Shown: piece after piece, positions 12,070 to 22,593 of the stretch
How positions within the stretch are numbered: position 1 is the stretch's first letter
Layout: each line of letters begins with the position of its first letter
Assembly (NCBI RefSeq): GCF_910594005.1
Contig: NC_057848.1
Location: 53,957,616-54,021,615 of the forward strand
Length of the DNA: 64,000 nt
DNA from: Cervus elaphus
Taxonomy: Eukaryota; Chordata; Mammalia; Artiodactyla; Cervidae
Direction of reading: 5' to 3'
The notes under the pieces: generated by a model
Database searches by the model: none
Seen by the model: the letters and a program-made list of their open reading frames with translations, nothing else
Told to the model about the DNA's origin: nothing
Made by a program: the position numbers and the translations under genes

Positions 12070-13120
12070 ATGGTAGCTCTATTTTAGTTTTGGAAGGAAC
12101 CTCCATACTGTTTTCCATAGCAACTGTACCAATTTACATCCCCACTAACAGTGTAAAAGGGTTCCCTTTTCTCCACACACTCTCCAGCGTTTATTATTTG
12201 TAGATTTTTGATGACGGCCATTTTGACTGGTGTGAGGTGATACCTCATTGTAGTTTTGATTTTCATTTCTCTAATAATTAGTGTCGTTGAGCATCTTTTC
12301 GTGTGTTTGTTGGCCATCTATACGTCTTCCTTAAAGAAATGTCTATTTAGGTCTTCTGCTCATTTTTTATTGGGCTATTTTTTTTTTAATATTGAGCTCA
12401 TGAGCTGTTTCTATATTTTGGAGATAAATCTCTTGCCAGTTGCTTCATTTGCAAATATTTTCTCCCATTCTGAGGGTTGTCTTTTGATATTGTTTATGGT
12501 TTCCTTTGCTCTGCAAAAGCCTTTAAAGTTTAATTAGGTCCCATTTGTTTGCTTTCACTAACTCTAGAAGGTGGGTCAAAAACTTCTTGCTGAGATTTAC
12601 ATCCAAGAGTGTACTACCTATGTTTTCCTCTAAAAGTTTGATAGTGTCTGGTCTTACATTTAGGGCTTTAATCTATTTTGAGGTTTATTTTTGTGTATGG
12701 TGTGTTCTAATTTCATTCTTTTACATGTAGCTGTCTAGTTTTCCCACCACCGCTTATTGAAGAGGCTGTCTTTACCCACTCTATATTCTTGCCTCCTTTG
12801 TCATAGATTATATGACCGTAGTTGTGTAGGTTTATCTGTGGGCTTTCTATCCTGTTCCACTAATCTATATTTCTGTTTCTGTGTCAGTATCATACTGTCT
12901 TGATTACTATAGCTATGTAGTATAGTCTGACGTCAAGGAAACTTATTCCTCTAGCTCTGTTTTTCTTTCTCAAAATCGCTTTTGCTATTCAGAGTCTTTT
13001 GTGTTTCCATACAAATTGTAAAAGAATTTTGTTCTATTTTTGTGAAAAATGCCACTGGTAATTTGATAGGGACTGCCTTGAATCTGTAGATTGCTTTGGG
13101 TAATACAGTCATTTTCACAA

Positions 13121-13440
13121 TATGTGCAAAGCAGAAATAGAGACACAGACATAGAGAACAAATATATAGATACCAAAGGGGGAGGGGATGGGAGTGTGAA
13201 GAATTGGTAGATTTGTATTGACACATATACACTATATTATGTACAAAATAAATAACTAATGAGAAAATAGTGTATAGAGAACAGGGAACTCTACTTAATG
13301 CACTATGGTAACCTGAATGGGAAGGAAGTCCAAAAGAGAGGGGATACATATACGCATGGCTGATTCATTTTGCTCTAAAGTAGGAGTTAACACAACATTG
13401 TAAAACAACTATATTCCAATAAAAATTAATTTTAAAAACA
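13121..13440 (+). mobile_element. L1 3' UTR, sense, head to head with previous L1
   Basis: The segment 'gcaaagcagaaatagagaca' onward is the L1 3' UTR in sense, ending in 'gtaaaacaactatattccaa' and an A-rich tail. It is the reverse complement, with divergence, of about 11040-11290 in the neighbouring antisense L1. About 150 bases of AT-rich sequence with nothing recognised lie between it and the HNRNPA3 retrocopy. Confidence 0.85.
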
Positions 13441-13590
13441 ACAAAAAATAAAATAATGAATTTAGATGCTCTCCTTTCCTTCATCAAATAGTCTATTGTC
13501 AATGCTTTAATTTTCAAATAAAGTAAAACAAACCTTTAAAAAAACAAATACAAGTCTTTTTATAAAATTCAGTGACAATACCTGATAAAT

Positions 13591-13605
13591 AAAAGCTAAC
13601 TATTA
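13591..13605. repeat. 15-bp TSD of HNRNPA3 retrocopy, left
   Basis: 'aaaagctaactatta' here and 'aaaagcaaactatta' at 15884-15898 differ at one base. They bracket the retrocopy exactly and include the A-rich site typical of L1-endonuclease priming. Confidence 0.85.
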
Positions 13606-13755
13606 GGACTCCGGCCGGCCGCCGCCACCGGGGGGAGGAGGGTCATGATCCTAAGGAACCAGAGCAGTTGAGAAAGCTGTTTATCGGTGGTCTGAGCTTT
13701 GAAACTACAGATGATAGCTTAAGAGAACATTTTGAGAAATGGGGCACACTTACAG

Positions 13756-14192
13756 TGTGAGGCAAGCAGAAGTAACGCCATGGCAGGCAGCTTAGATTAG
13801 GAGCAGGCCTTCCTACTTCTGGGTGGTAAGATTATCAGGCCACCTGGATACAACCAATCAGCTTTCACTTAAACACTGACCGCTGTTTGCCAATTAGGAA
13901 ATTAGGAACGGGGCGGAAACCCCCGGAAAAGTCCCGCCTGCGCAAAAGTTTTGACCAATGAAATTGCTTTGCAAAACTTATAACCAATCCGCTTAAACCA
14001 ACTACCAACGGCGTGTGCTCACCCTATAAATTTGTGTAACAGGTTGGGCTCGGGGCTCTCTGACCCGCACCACTGCGTTGGATGCGGCAGGAGCCCTGAC
14101 TCGAGTCAGCAATAAACTTCCCTTTTTGCGAGTTGCATTGTCTTGGAAGCCTTCTCTCTTCCCGCTCGGGGATTCGGACATCGGGCATAACA
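13756..14192 (+). mobile_element. Solo LTR, class I (ERV1-type) endogenous retrovirus
   Basis: This 437-bp insertion begins TGTGAGGC and ends ATAACA, that is TG...CA termini. It is flanked by a 4-bp duplication 'acag' at 13752-13755 and 14193-14196. Removing it restores the HNRNPA3 reading 'GTLTDCVV' exactly. Several 'ccaat'-type boxes lie at about 13850-13990. A TATA box (TATAAA, 14025-14030) and an AATAAA signal (14111-14116) give it the same orientation as the pseudogene. No internal retroviral sequence remains, consistent with LTR-LTR recombination. The 4-bp duplication points to gammaretrovirus-like integrase. The family name is not resolved. Confidence 0.9.
14025..14116 (+). promoter_or_regulatory. 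LTR TATA box and poly(A) signal
   Basis: TATAAA at 14025-14030 lies 81 bases before AATAAA at 14111-14116, the spacing expected for a compact gammaretroviral-type U3/R. If still active it would start transcription at roughly 14050 and read toward the open RRM2 frame. Activity is inference only. Confidence 0.55.
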
Positions 14193-14298
14193 ACAGATTG
14201 TGTGGTGATGAGAGACCCCCAAACAAAACGTTCCAGGGGCTTTGGTTTTGTGACTTAACTCTTGTGTTGAAGAAGTGGATGCAGCAATGTGTGCTTGA

Positions 14299-15147
14299 CC
14301 ACACAAGGTTGATGGGCGTGTAGTGGAACCAAAGAGAGCTGTTTCTAGAGAGGATTCTGTAAAGCCTGGTGCCCATCTAACAGTGAAGAAAATTTTTGTT
14401 GGTGGTATTAAAGAAGATACAGAAGAATATAATTTAAGAGACTACTTTGAAAAGTATGGCAAGATTGAAACCATAGAAGTTATGGAAGACACGCAGAGTG
14501 GAAAAAAGAGAGGATTTGCTTTTGTAACTTTTGATGATCATGATACAGTTGATAAAATTGTTGTTCAGAAATACCACACTATTAATGGGCATAATTGTGA
14601 AGTGAAAAAGGCCCTTTCTAAACAAGAGATGCAATCAGCTGGATCACAAAGAGGTCGTGGAGGTGGACCTGGCAACTTTATGGGTCGTGGAGGAAACTTT
14701 GGAGGTGGTGGAGGTAACTTTGGCCGTGGTGGAAACTTTGGTGGAAGAGGAGACTATGGTGGTGGAGGTGGTGGCAGCCGAGGGAGTTATGGAGGAGGTG
14801 ACGGTGGATACAATGGATTTGGAGGTGATGGTGGCAACTATGGCGGTGGTCCTGGTTATAGTAGTAGAGGAGGTTATGGTGGTGGTGGACCAGGATCTGG
14901 AAACCAAGGTGGTGGATATGGTGGCGGTGGTGGAGGATATGATGGTTACAATGAAGGAGGAAATTTTGGAGGTAACTATGGTGGTGGTGGAAACTATAAT
15001 GATTTTGGAAATTACAGTGGACAACAGCAATCAAATTATGGACCCATGAAAGGGGGTAGTTTTGGTGGAAGAAGCTCGGGCAGTCCCTGTGGTGGTGGTT
15101 ATGGATCTGGTGGTGGAAGTGGTGGATATGCTAGCAGAAGATTCTAA
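14299..15147 (+). other. Residual open frame of HNRNPA3 retrocopy (RRM2 + Gly-rich)
   Basis: About 280 codons are open after the TGA at about 14296. RRM2 keeps RNP2 (KIFVGGI) and RNP1 (KRGFAFVTF), followed by RGG/GGNFGG repeats and the C-terminal GGYxSRRF. There is no in-frame ATG before 14482, inside RRM2, so a product begun there would lack RNP2 and be 221 residues. Differences from the parental protein, as I recall it, include Arg to Thr in MEDxQSGK, Ser to Pro and Gly to Asp in the Gly-rich part, and Tyr to Cys in the C-terminal SSGSPY motif. Expression is not shown by anything here. Confidence 0.7.
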
Positions 15148-15898
15148 AAACTCAGAAGAAAAGGGCTACAGTTCTTAGCAGGAGAGAGAGCGAGGAGTTG
15201 TCAGGAAAGCTGCAGGTTACTTTGAGACAGTCGTCCCAAATGCGTTAGAGGAACTGTAAAAATCTGCCACAGAAGGAACAATGATCCATAGTCAGAAAAG
15301 TTACTGCAGCTTAAACAGGAAACCCTTCTTGTTCAGGACTGTCATAGCCACAGTTTGCCAAAAGTGCAGCTATTGATTAATGCAATGTAGTGTCAATTAG
15401 ATGTACATTCCTGAGGTCTTTTATCTGTTATAGCTTTGTCTTTTTCTTTTCATTACATCAGGTATATTGCCCTGTAAATTGTGGTAGTGGTACCAGGAAT
15501 AAAAAATTAAGGAATTTTTAACTTTTCAATATTTGTGTAGTTCAGTTTTTCTACATTTTAGTACAGAAACTTTAACAAAATGCAGTTTTGAAGGTGTTTC
15601 CTTGTGAGTTAACAAGTAAAGAAGATCATTGTTAATTACTATTTTGTATGAATTTTGCTAAAGTTAACTGTAAAGAAACACCTGCTGACTGGCAGTTTAA
15701 GGGGAATCTATTCTCCCCATTTCCAAACCATGAAGTGAATGGCTCTGACATGTGGAGAGAATAGATATTTGTATGTTTGCAATGTGTGTTTTAGATAATA
15801 GAATTGGGTATTTAAATTAGCATATTTGTGAATTTAATAGCATTAAGATTTACCTTCAAATGAAAAATCTCAAAATTTCAAAAAAAAGCAAACTATTA

Positions 15899-16242
15899 AT
15901 AAAACAGGGAAAATGAACAGAAAAAAATAATAAAATGAGAACAAGAAAATAATTGGCATATTGCTAAATGGTACAGAGATACTAGAAGTATTACTATTTG
16001 TCAGAAATACGGCAAAGATGCCACTATCATCTCTATTCCTTAACATTTATTGAGAACTTTCTAATGCATATAGAAAAGGGTGAGAAGAAAGAGGCATCAA
16101 CATTAAAAGTAGGAGTTAATTCTTTAATTTTTCACAGATGCTATGACTCATATACGTTAAATTAACAATACAAATACATGTAAATTATTAAAAATAGTAA
16201 CATCCTTCTTCCTTTTCTTTTCCCTTCTCTTGGAGATGGTCG
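15899..16242. other. AT-rich flank, nothing recognised
   Basis: Sequence between the HNRNPA3 retrocopy and the next L1; no gene or named repeat seen. Confidence 0.4.
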
Positions 16243-16250
16243 TGTGACGG

Positions 16251-17000
16251 AAATTTTTTTTTCTTTTTTAAAATTTATTTATTTTTAAAAATTTAATTGG
16301 AGGCTAATTACTTTACAATATTGTAGTGGTTTTTGCCATATATTCACATGAATCAGCCATGGATGTACATGTGTTCCTCAGCCTGACCCTCCCTCCCACC
16401 TCCCTCCCCATCCCATCCCTCAGGGTCATCCCAGTGCACCAGCCCTGAGCACCCTGCCTCATGCATTGAACCTGGACTGGTGATCTGTTTCACATATGAT
16501 AATATACATGTTTCAATGCCATTCTCTAAAATCATCCCACCTCTAGCCTTCTCCCACAGAGTCAAAAAGTCTGTTCTTTACATCTGTGTCTCTTTTGCTG
16601 TCTTGCATATAGGGTCATCGTTACCATCTTTCTAAATTCCATATATATGCATTAGTATACTGTTTCATCCACCTCATTAGAACTGATTCAAATGCATTCT
16701 TTTTAATAGCTGAGTAATATTCCATTGCATATATGTACCACTGCTTTCTTATCCATTCATCTGGCGATGGACATCTAAGTTGCTTCCATGTCCTGGCTAT
16801 TGCAAACAGCACTGCGATGAACATTGGGGTACATGTGTCTCTTTCAATTCTGGTTTCCTTGGTGTGTATTCCCAGCAGTGGGATTGCTGGGTTGTATGGC
16901 AGTTCTATTTCCAATTTTCTAAGGAATCTCTACACTGTTCTCCATAGTGGCTGTACTAGTTTGTATTCCCACCAACAGTGTAAGAGGGTTCCTTTTTCTG
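16251..17000 (-). mobile_element. L1 3' end, antisense (bovine L1 type)
   Basis: A T-rich tail, then the L1 3' UTR in reverse ('ggaggctaattactttacaa', 'gaatcagccatggatgtaca') and the C-terminal ORF2 text (reverse frame 16621-16914: ELPYNPAIPLLGI, WIRKQWYIYAMEYYSAIKKN). About 50 bases usually present near 16655 are missing, an internal deletion. Flanks 'gtgacggaaattt' and 'gtgacagagattt' form an imperfect TSD. Confidence 0.9.
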
Positions 17001-17859
17001 TGACAGAGATTTAGAAGCTGACAAGGCCAAGGAGCCAGTGGGCTGAGGAAATGCAATGGGTCTATGGGCTGAGGAAGTCACCAAGAGGGAAATTGATTAT
17101 ATATAAGAATATTGAGCATATCAGCAAATATATTGAGAATCATGAGAGCTAAATATCTCATTGTCAGAGAATTTACAAACACGTGGATTTACAAACACAG
17201 AAAGGGGAGGGCTAGAAAGAATCCTAGGATGTTGGGTTTGAATTGGAAATATTGATGTGTATTCATCACACACACACACATAGAAAAATAGATATGAATG
17301 TATGTGGGGTGTGAGTGTGTTGTGTACACATATAAACACATATATACAAAATATTTCCTAGTTCTATCTACTAGAGGGCACTGAAGGCACAGATCTTGGT
17401 TTATAAATATCACTCACTTCTGAAAGGAACCAAAGCTCCTTGGAAAATGACTGATTATGGGACGAGAGTGGGAAAAGTACAAGATGATCCTGGAACATCT
17501 AATTGTATTTGACAGATAGGAAGGCAATCAAAGAATAAAAGAGTTGTGTCAAAAGGGCAATGGAGCAAGCCTGAAAGGATGCCCACTAACCAAATATAGG
17601 ATAATTTGAGCATCAAAATAAGTAATGATAAGGATTACAACCAAATATTTTAAGTATAGGATTCCACAGTTCATATGAATACAAAAGATTAATGAATTTT
17701 TTAAAAAGAGGTGAAATAAAAATGTTTTTAGAGTAGAATATAAGCTAATGAATGTAAAGAAATAATATAAAGAGAAAATAATCATTTGAGAATTACCATA
17801 GTAGTGGTTAAGTTAGGCAGAAATCATCAAGGCATGTTAGTGGGTGATTGAAGAACAGG
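17001..17859. other. Unique sequence with short (CA)n, no gene
   Basis: Contains a CA dinucleotide run at about 17267-17280. No other repeat or coding region recognised. Confidence 0.45.
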
Positions 17860-18706
17860 GTAGTGGAATAGATGAAGCACAAGCTGGAATCAAGATTGTC
17901 AGGAGAAATATCAATTACCTCAGATATGCAGATGACACCACCCTTATGGCAGAAAGTGAAGAAGAACTAAAGAGCCTCTTGATGAAGGTGAAAGAGGAGA
18001 GGGAAAATGTTGGCTTAAAGCTCAACATTCAGAAAACGAAGATCATGGCATCTGGTCCCATCACTTCATGGCAAATAGATGGGGAAACAGTGGAAACAGT
18101 GGCTGACTTTATTTTTCTGGGCTCCAAAATCACTGCAGATGGGGATTGCTGCCATGAAATTAAAAGACGCTTACTCCTTAGAAGGAAAGTTATGACCAAC
18201 CTAGATAGCATATTAAAGAGCAGAGACATTACTTTGTCAACAAAGGTCCATCTAGTCAAGGCTATTTTTCCAGTGGTCATGCATGGATGTGAGAGTTGGG
18301 CTATAAAGAAAGCTGAGTGCCAAAGAATTGATGTTTTTGAACTGTGGTGTTGGAGAAGACTCTTGAGAGTCCCTTGGACTGCAAAGAGATCCAACCAGTC
18401 CATCCTAAAGGAGATCAGTCCTGGGTGTTCATTGGTAGGACCAATGTTGAAGTTGAAACTCCAGTACTTTGGCCACCTGATGCGAAGAGCTGACTCATTT
18501 GAAAAGACCCTGATGCTGGGAAGGATTGAGGACAGGAGGAGAAGGGGCTGACAGAGGATGAGATGGTTGGATGGCATCACCGACTCAATGGACATGGATT
18601 TGGGTGGACTCCGGGAATTGGTGATGGACAGGGAGGCCTGGCGTGCTGCGTATCATGGGGTCACAAAGAGTCGGACACAACTGAGCAACTTAACTGAACT
18701 GATCTT
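17860..18706 (+). mobile_element. BovB LINE 3' end, sense, long open frame
   Basis: 5'-truncated BovB starting just before the RT catalytic box. The frame 17844-18551 holds 235 codons without a stop, including YADDTTLMAESEEELKSLLM (YADD catalytic aspartates intact) and the downstream thumb/C-terminal region ending in GRIEDRRRRG. The 5' RT motifs are absent, so no enzyme can be made. The terminal 'cttaactgaactga' pentamers mark the 3' end. Confidence 0.92.
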
Positions 18707-18929
18707 CTCAAAAAAAGACAACAATTATAAAGGGAAAAATGATAACTCTAAGTTTGAGAAACCTGAAAGACACCATCTTACGCAAGTAATGAAGACTATC
18801 ATTATCACTGGTATTAACAGAACTGGATTGCCATCATTGCCTCTTGATGCTCTGTTTAAAGCATAATTTCATTTCTGTATTCTTTCTGCCAGGATTGCAT
18901 TGCTTGAATTTGGAAATGAATAATTACCA

Positions 18930-19763
18930 AATTTCTTGGGCTCCAAAATCACTGCAGACAGTGACTGCAGCTATGAAGTTAAAAGACACTTGTTCCTTGG
19001 AAGAAAAGCTGTAACAAACCTGCTGCTGCTGCTGCTAAGTCACTTCAATCATGTCTGACTCTGTGTGACCCCATAGACGGCAGCCCACCAGGCTCCCCCA
19101 TCCCTGGGGTTCTCCAGGCAAGAACACTCGAGTGGGTTGCCATTTCCTTCTCCAATGCATGAAAGTGAAAAGTGAAAGTGAAGCTGCTCAGTCGTGTCTG
19201 ACTCTTCGAGACCCCATGGACTGTAACCCACCAGGCTCCTCCGTCCATGGGATTCTCCAGGCAAGAGTAACAACCTAGGTAGTGTATTAAAAAGCAGAGA
19301 CATCACTTTGCTGACAAAGTCCATATAGTCAAAGCTATGGTTTTTCCAGTAGTCATGTATGGATGTGAAAATTGGACCATAAAGAAGGCTGAGCACTGAA
19401 GAATTGATGCTTTTGAACTGTGGTGTTGCAGAAGACTCTTGAAAGTCCCTTGGACTGCAAGAAGATCAAACTAATCAATCCTAAAGGAAATCAACCCTGA
19501 ATATTCATTGAAAGGACCGATGCTGAAGCTGAAGCTCCAATACTTTGGCCATGTGAGGTGAATAGCCAACTCATTGGAAAAGACGCTGATGCTGGGAAGG
19601 ATTGAAGGCAGGAGAAGAAGGGGATGACAGAGGATGAGATGGTTGGATGGCATCACTGACTCAATGGACGTGAGTTTGAGCAAGCTCTGGGAGATGGTTA
19701 AGGACAGGGAAGCCTGGTGTGCTGCAGTCTGTGGGGTCACAAATAGTCGGACACGACTGACAA
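18930..19763 (+). mobile_element. BovB LINE 3' end, sense, split by BovA2
   Basis: Resumes BovB at 'cttgggctccaaaatcactg' and runs to the pentamer end near 19763. A BovA2 SINE divides it at 19021-19266. It overlaps in content with the BovB immediately upstream, so it is a separate insertion. Confidence 0.9.
19021..19266 (-). mobile_element. BovA2 dimeric SINE
   Basis: Starts with (TGC)n, the reverse of the 3' (AGC)n tail, and contains both units and the 'gaaagtgaaaagtgaaagtg' linker. Flanked by 'gtaacaaacc' (19011-19020) and 'gtaacaacct' (19267-19276). Confidence 0.9.
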
Positions 19764-20290
19764 ACTGAACACCAACAGATTTTCAAATAAATCCTGTTTG
19801 AGGGATATCATATAAAATGGAAGACATGTATTTATTAAACTTCAAGGTCATGAAAATCAGAAAAGATTAAGAAAATGTTCTATATTGTGGGAGAGTACTA
19901 AAAAAATGAAGATTAAAAGTAAAATGTGTTCCTGGATTGGATCTTGGACCAGAAAATAAGAAGAGACATTGTTCTACATTTGGCACAATTTGAACAGAAT
20001 TTGTAGGTTGTATCGTAGCACTGATCAATGTTAGTTTGTTGATATTTCTATTTGTGACTATGAGAGACAACATTCTTGCTTTTGAGAGTACACTCAATTG
20101 AACTGAGTAGTACTCAGTTGAGTACACACATTTCAATAGGGTACACTCAATTGAAATACTGGAGTATTTTGGAATGATTGGGCATATACATGAAATTTGC
20201 TCTCAAACCAACTGTTTTATTAAAAAAAAGTAATGATTTTGTGTGTGTTCATGTGTATGTGTGTCTATAGAGAAAGGGAGAAATAGAGTG
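19764..20290. other. Unique sequence with a small palindrome cluster
   Basis: A 15-bp direct repeat (20088-20102 and 20141-20155, 'gtacactcaattgaa') flanks a perfect 17-bp palindrome at 20102-20118 ('actgagtagtactcagt'). Nothing else recognised. Confidence 0.6.
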
Positions 20291-20299
20291 AATATGCTA

Positions 20300-20458
20300 A
20301 AATATTAACAATAGGGTAATATGGATGAAGGGGATACAGGAGTTCTTTGAAGGCTGAAATAGTTCACAAAATACTGAATCACCATGCTGTACACCTGAGT
20401 AGTTTTACAATATAATACATTATAAATCAATTATGCCTCAATTTTTTAAAAAATGAAA
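20300..20458 (+). mobile_element. Old L1-like 3' end
   Basis: 'tgctgtacacctgagtagtt' followed by 'tataaatcaattatgcctca' and an A-rich tail resembles the terminal 3' UTR of older ruminant L1s. Strongly diverged. Confidence 0.5.
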
Positions 20459-20819
20459 AAATTAAATCTACCACACAACATTATAATTTAGACCCAAGAA
20501 GGTCTTTGAAATAAGTATCCTATAGGATAGAAAAAATAGGAACTATAAATAATGTTAAATCACCTTTTCTATAGCAGAGAAAGTATTATCAAGCATTCTG
20601 TTTTAAGATTTATAATGCCATTCAAAATTAATCCAAATGTATAGTTTATTTACTTAAAAATAAACATTTTATTCTTTAAAAAACAAGAGAGATAAAAAAG
20701 ACAGATAACACAAAAATAAAAATTAAAAAGTGCAAGTGTTCAAATATAAACACATTTTTTAATGTCATGAAAACATAACATTTACAATTGCAACTATAAG
20801 AGCAAACAAACAAACAAAC

Positions 20820-22593
20820 AAAAAGAATCTAGGAATAGACCTAACTAGAAATGTGTAGGGAGCACATAAAGAAAACATAAAACATTATGCTGGGTCATAA
20901 AAGTTAATGAATGGGATGACATACTTCACCTTAAATTCATCTATACTGTTAACAGGATCCTATTGATACATCTACTGATACACCGATAGGAAGCTTTAGA
21001 CTTTATTTTTTAGAGCAGTTTTAAGTTTATGACATTTACAACATTGGGAGGTAGTACAGAAGTTTTCCACATGCCCCTTGCCTCCACAGATACATACCCA
21101 ACACCTTTATCAACATCATTCACCAGAATGATACGTTTTTTTAAACCAAGGATGAACTCAAATTAATACATCATTATCAGTCAAAACTCATAGTTTACTT
21201 TAGAGTTCACTCTTGGTATTGTACATTCTCTGAATTTGGACAAACACATAGTGACATATATCCATCAATAAAGGAATTTTTAGAATTTTTAAGTTTATCA
21301 AGCTTATTTTAAAATTATCTGGGGAAAATCATTTAAGCATAAAATAGGACCTTTCTGCAAAAGAATAATGAAATGAAACTGGCATACAATCTCTTATGCA
21401 TTATAAAGTAAAGAGACCCAAATCATATTGGAATGTGGTATTTCAAGCAGATGGCAGTTAAATAGGAAAAAGAAAAGATGATGATTTGATTAATAAATGG
21501 CCCTGAGACAAATGGATTTCCTACTAAGAAAAAAAAAGATTTTGCTCCTGATCTCATACCATACACCAAAATAAATTTCAGATGGCTCAAAGACGCAAAT
21601 TTAAAAATGAAGACAAAGTACTAGAAGAAAATATGTTAGCTCTTGTCTTTCATTTCAGAGTAGAGATGAGCTCTCTAAGTATGACATGAACCAAGCAGTC
21701 ATAAAAGAAAAGACAGATAAATTAACTATTCAAACCTTTATTAATTTCCACTTCTGGAAAAACAGAATATACCTAATTTTTCCTACTCACCCTGCTAAAT
21801 ACAGATTAAAACTTTCAATATTATATATAAAATAACCTTTAAAATACTGAAAGTGGAGAGAAAAAGATAGGCCTGGAACCTCAGGACCCATAATCAAAAT
21901 TACAATAGTATTTTTCTCAGAAATGGAACAAACAGTCCTAAAATTTGTATGGAACCACAAATGACCCTGAATGGCCAAGGGGATCTTGAGAAAGAAAAAT
22001 TTCTCCCTGATTTCAAATCATATTACAAAGCTATTGTAATTAAAGCAGTATGGTATTAGCATAAAAACAAACACACAAATCAATGGAACAGAATGGAAAG
22101 CTCAGAAATAAACCCACACATATATGGTCCTTAATTTATAAGAAAGAAGCCAAGAATATACAGCTGGGAAAGGACATTGTCTTCAATAAATGGTGTTTGG
22201 AAAACAGGACAGCCACATGAAAAATAATGAATCTGGACCATTATCTTACACAATATAAAAGAAATTAAATAAGATGTATTAAATACTAGAATGTAAAACT
22301 TGAAATCATTAAACTCCAAGAAGAAAACATAGGTGGTAAGCTTCTTGACATAGGTCTTGCTGATGACTTTTTGAATCTAATACCCAAAGCAAAAGTAATA
22401 AGTGCAACTACATCATACAAATGTTGAAAGCTCCTGCACAGGGAAGAAAAACCAGCAACAAAATGAAAAGACAACCTACTGAACAGCAGAAAATAATTGC
22501 AACACATATATCTGTTAAGGGAATAATATCCCCAATGTGTAAAGAACTCATACAACTTAATTGTTAAAAAATATGATTAAAAAATGGACAGAA
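20820..22593 (+). mobile_element. Old L1 ORF2 remnant, left half of a split element
   Basis: Decayed L1 ORF2 text in sense ('aagaatctaggaatagacct', 'aaatttcagatggctcaaag', 'caatggaacagaatggaaag'). A segment at about 21000-21270 resembles an L1 3' UTR in antisense, a separate insertion. The old element stops at 22593 and continues at 31405, interrupted by the younger L1. Confidence 0.75.

Larger units (their letters stand above)
10949..13120 (-). mobile_element. L1 3' portion, antisense, with two SINE insertions
   Basis: A poly-T run at 10949-10958 is the tail of an antisense L1. The 3' UTR follows to about 11500, then the C-terminal part of ORF2 in reverse to 13120. It is interrupted by a partial Bov-tA (11307-11436) and a BovA2 dimer (11801-12069). 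ORF2 remnants contain many stops. At 13120 it abuts a second L1 3' end in opposite orientation. Confidence 0.85.
13606..15883 (+). pseudogene. HNRNPA3: HNRNPA3 processed pseudogene (retrocopy)
   Basis: Intronless copy of the mRNA for heterogeneous nuclear ribonucleoprotein A3, a nuclear RNA-binding protein with two RRMs and a glycine-rich tail. The copy starts inside the coding region at the Arg-rich N-terminal stretch before 'GEEGHDPKEPEQLRKLFIGG' (13606), so the start codon is missing. RRM1 is broken three ways: a 437-bp LTR splits it after 13755; a one-base insertion near 14253 shifts the frame to a stop (ACT TAA); an Arg codon is now TGA at about 14296. From 14299 the frame is open to the stop at 15145-15147. 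The 3' UTR continues to an A-rich end at 15883. Near-identical RRM2 text and the 15-bp TSD suggest an insertion of moderate age. The parental gene lies elsewhere. Confidence 0.95.

Noticed and set aside
13606..13650. CpG island promoter ('ggccggccgccgccaccggg')
   Set aside because: The GC-rich stretch is the Arg-codon repeat of HNRNPA3 coding sequence in the retrocopy, not a promoter.
14644..15049. Long open frames on both strands over the Gly-rich region
   Set aside because: They are other-frame readings of GGT/GGA repeats, giving low-complexity Val/Thr/Ser/His strings; not genes.
14323..15147. Intact hnRNP gene of 274 residues
   Set aside because: The frame begins at a GTG with no upstream ATG, RRM1 is destroyed by stops, a frameshift and an LTR, and the copy is intronless with a TSD. 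It is a processed pseudogene with a residual open frame.
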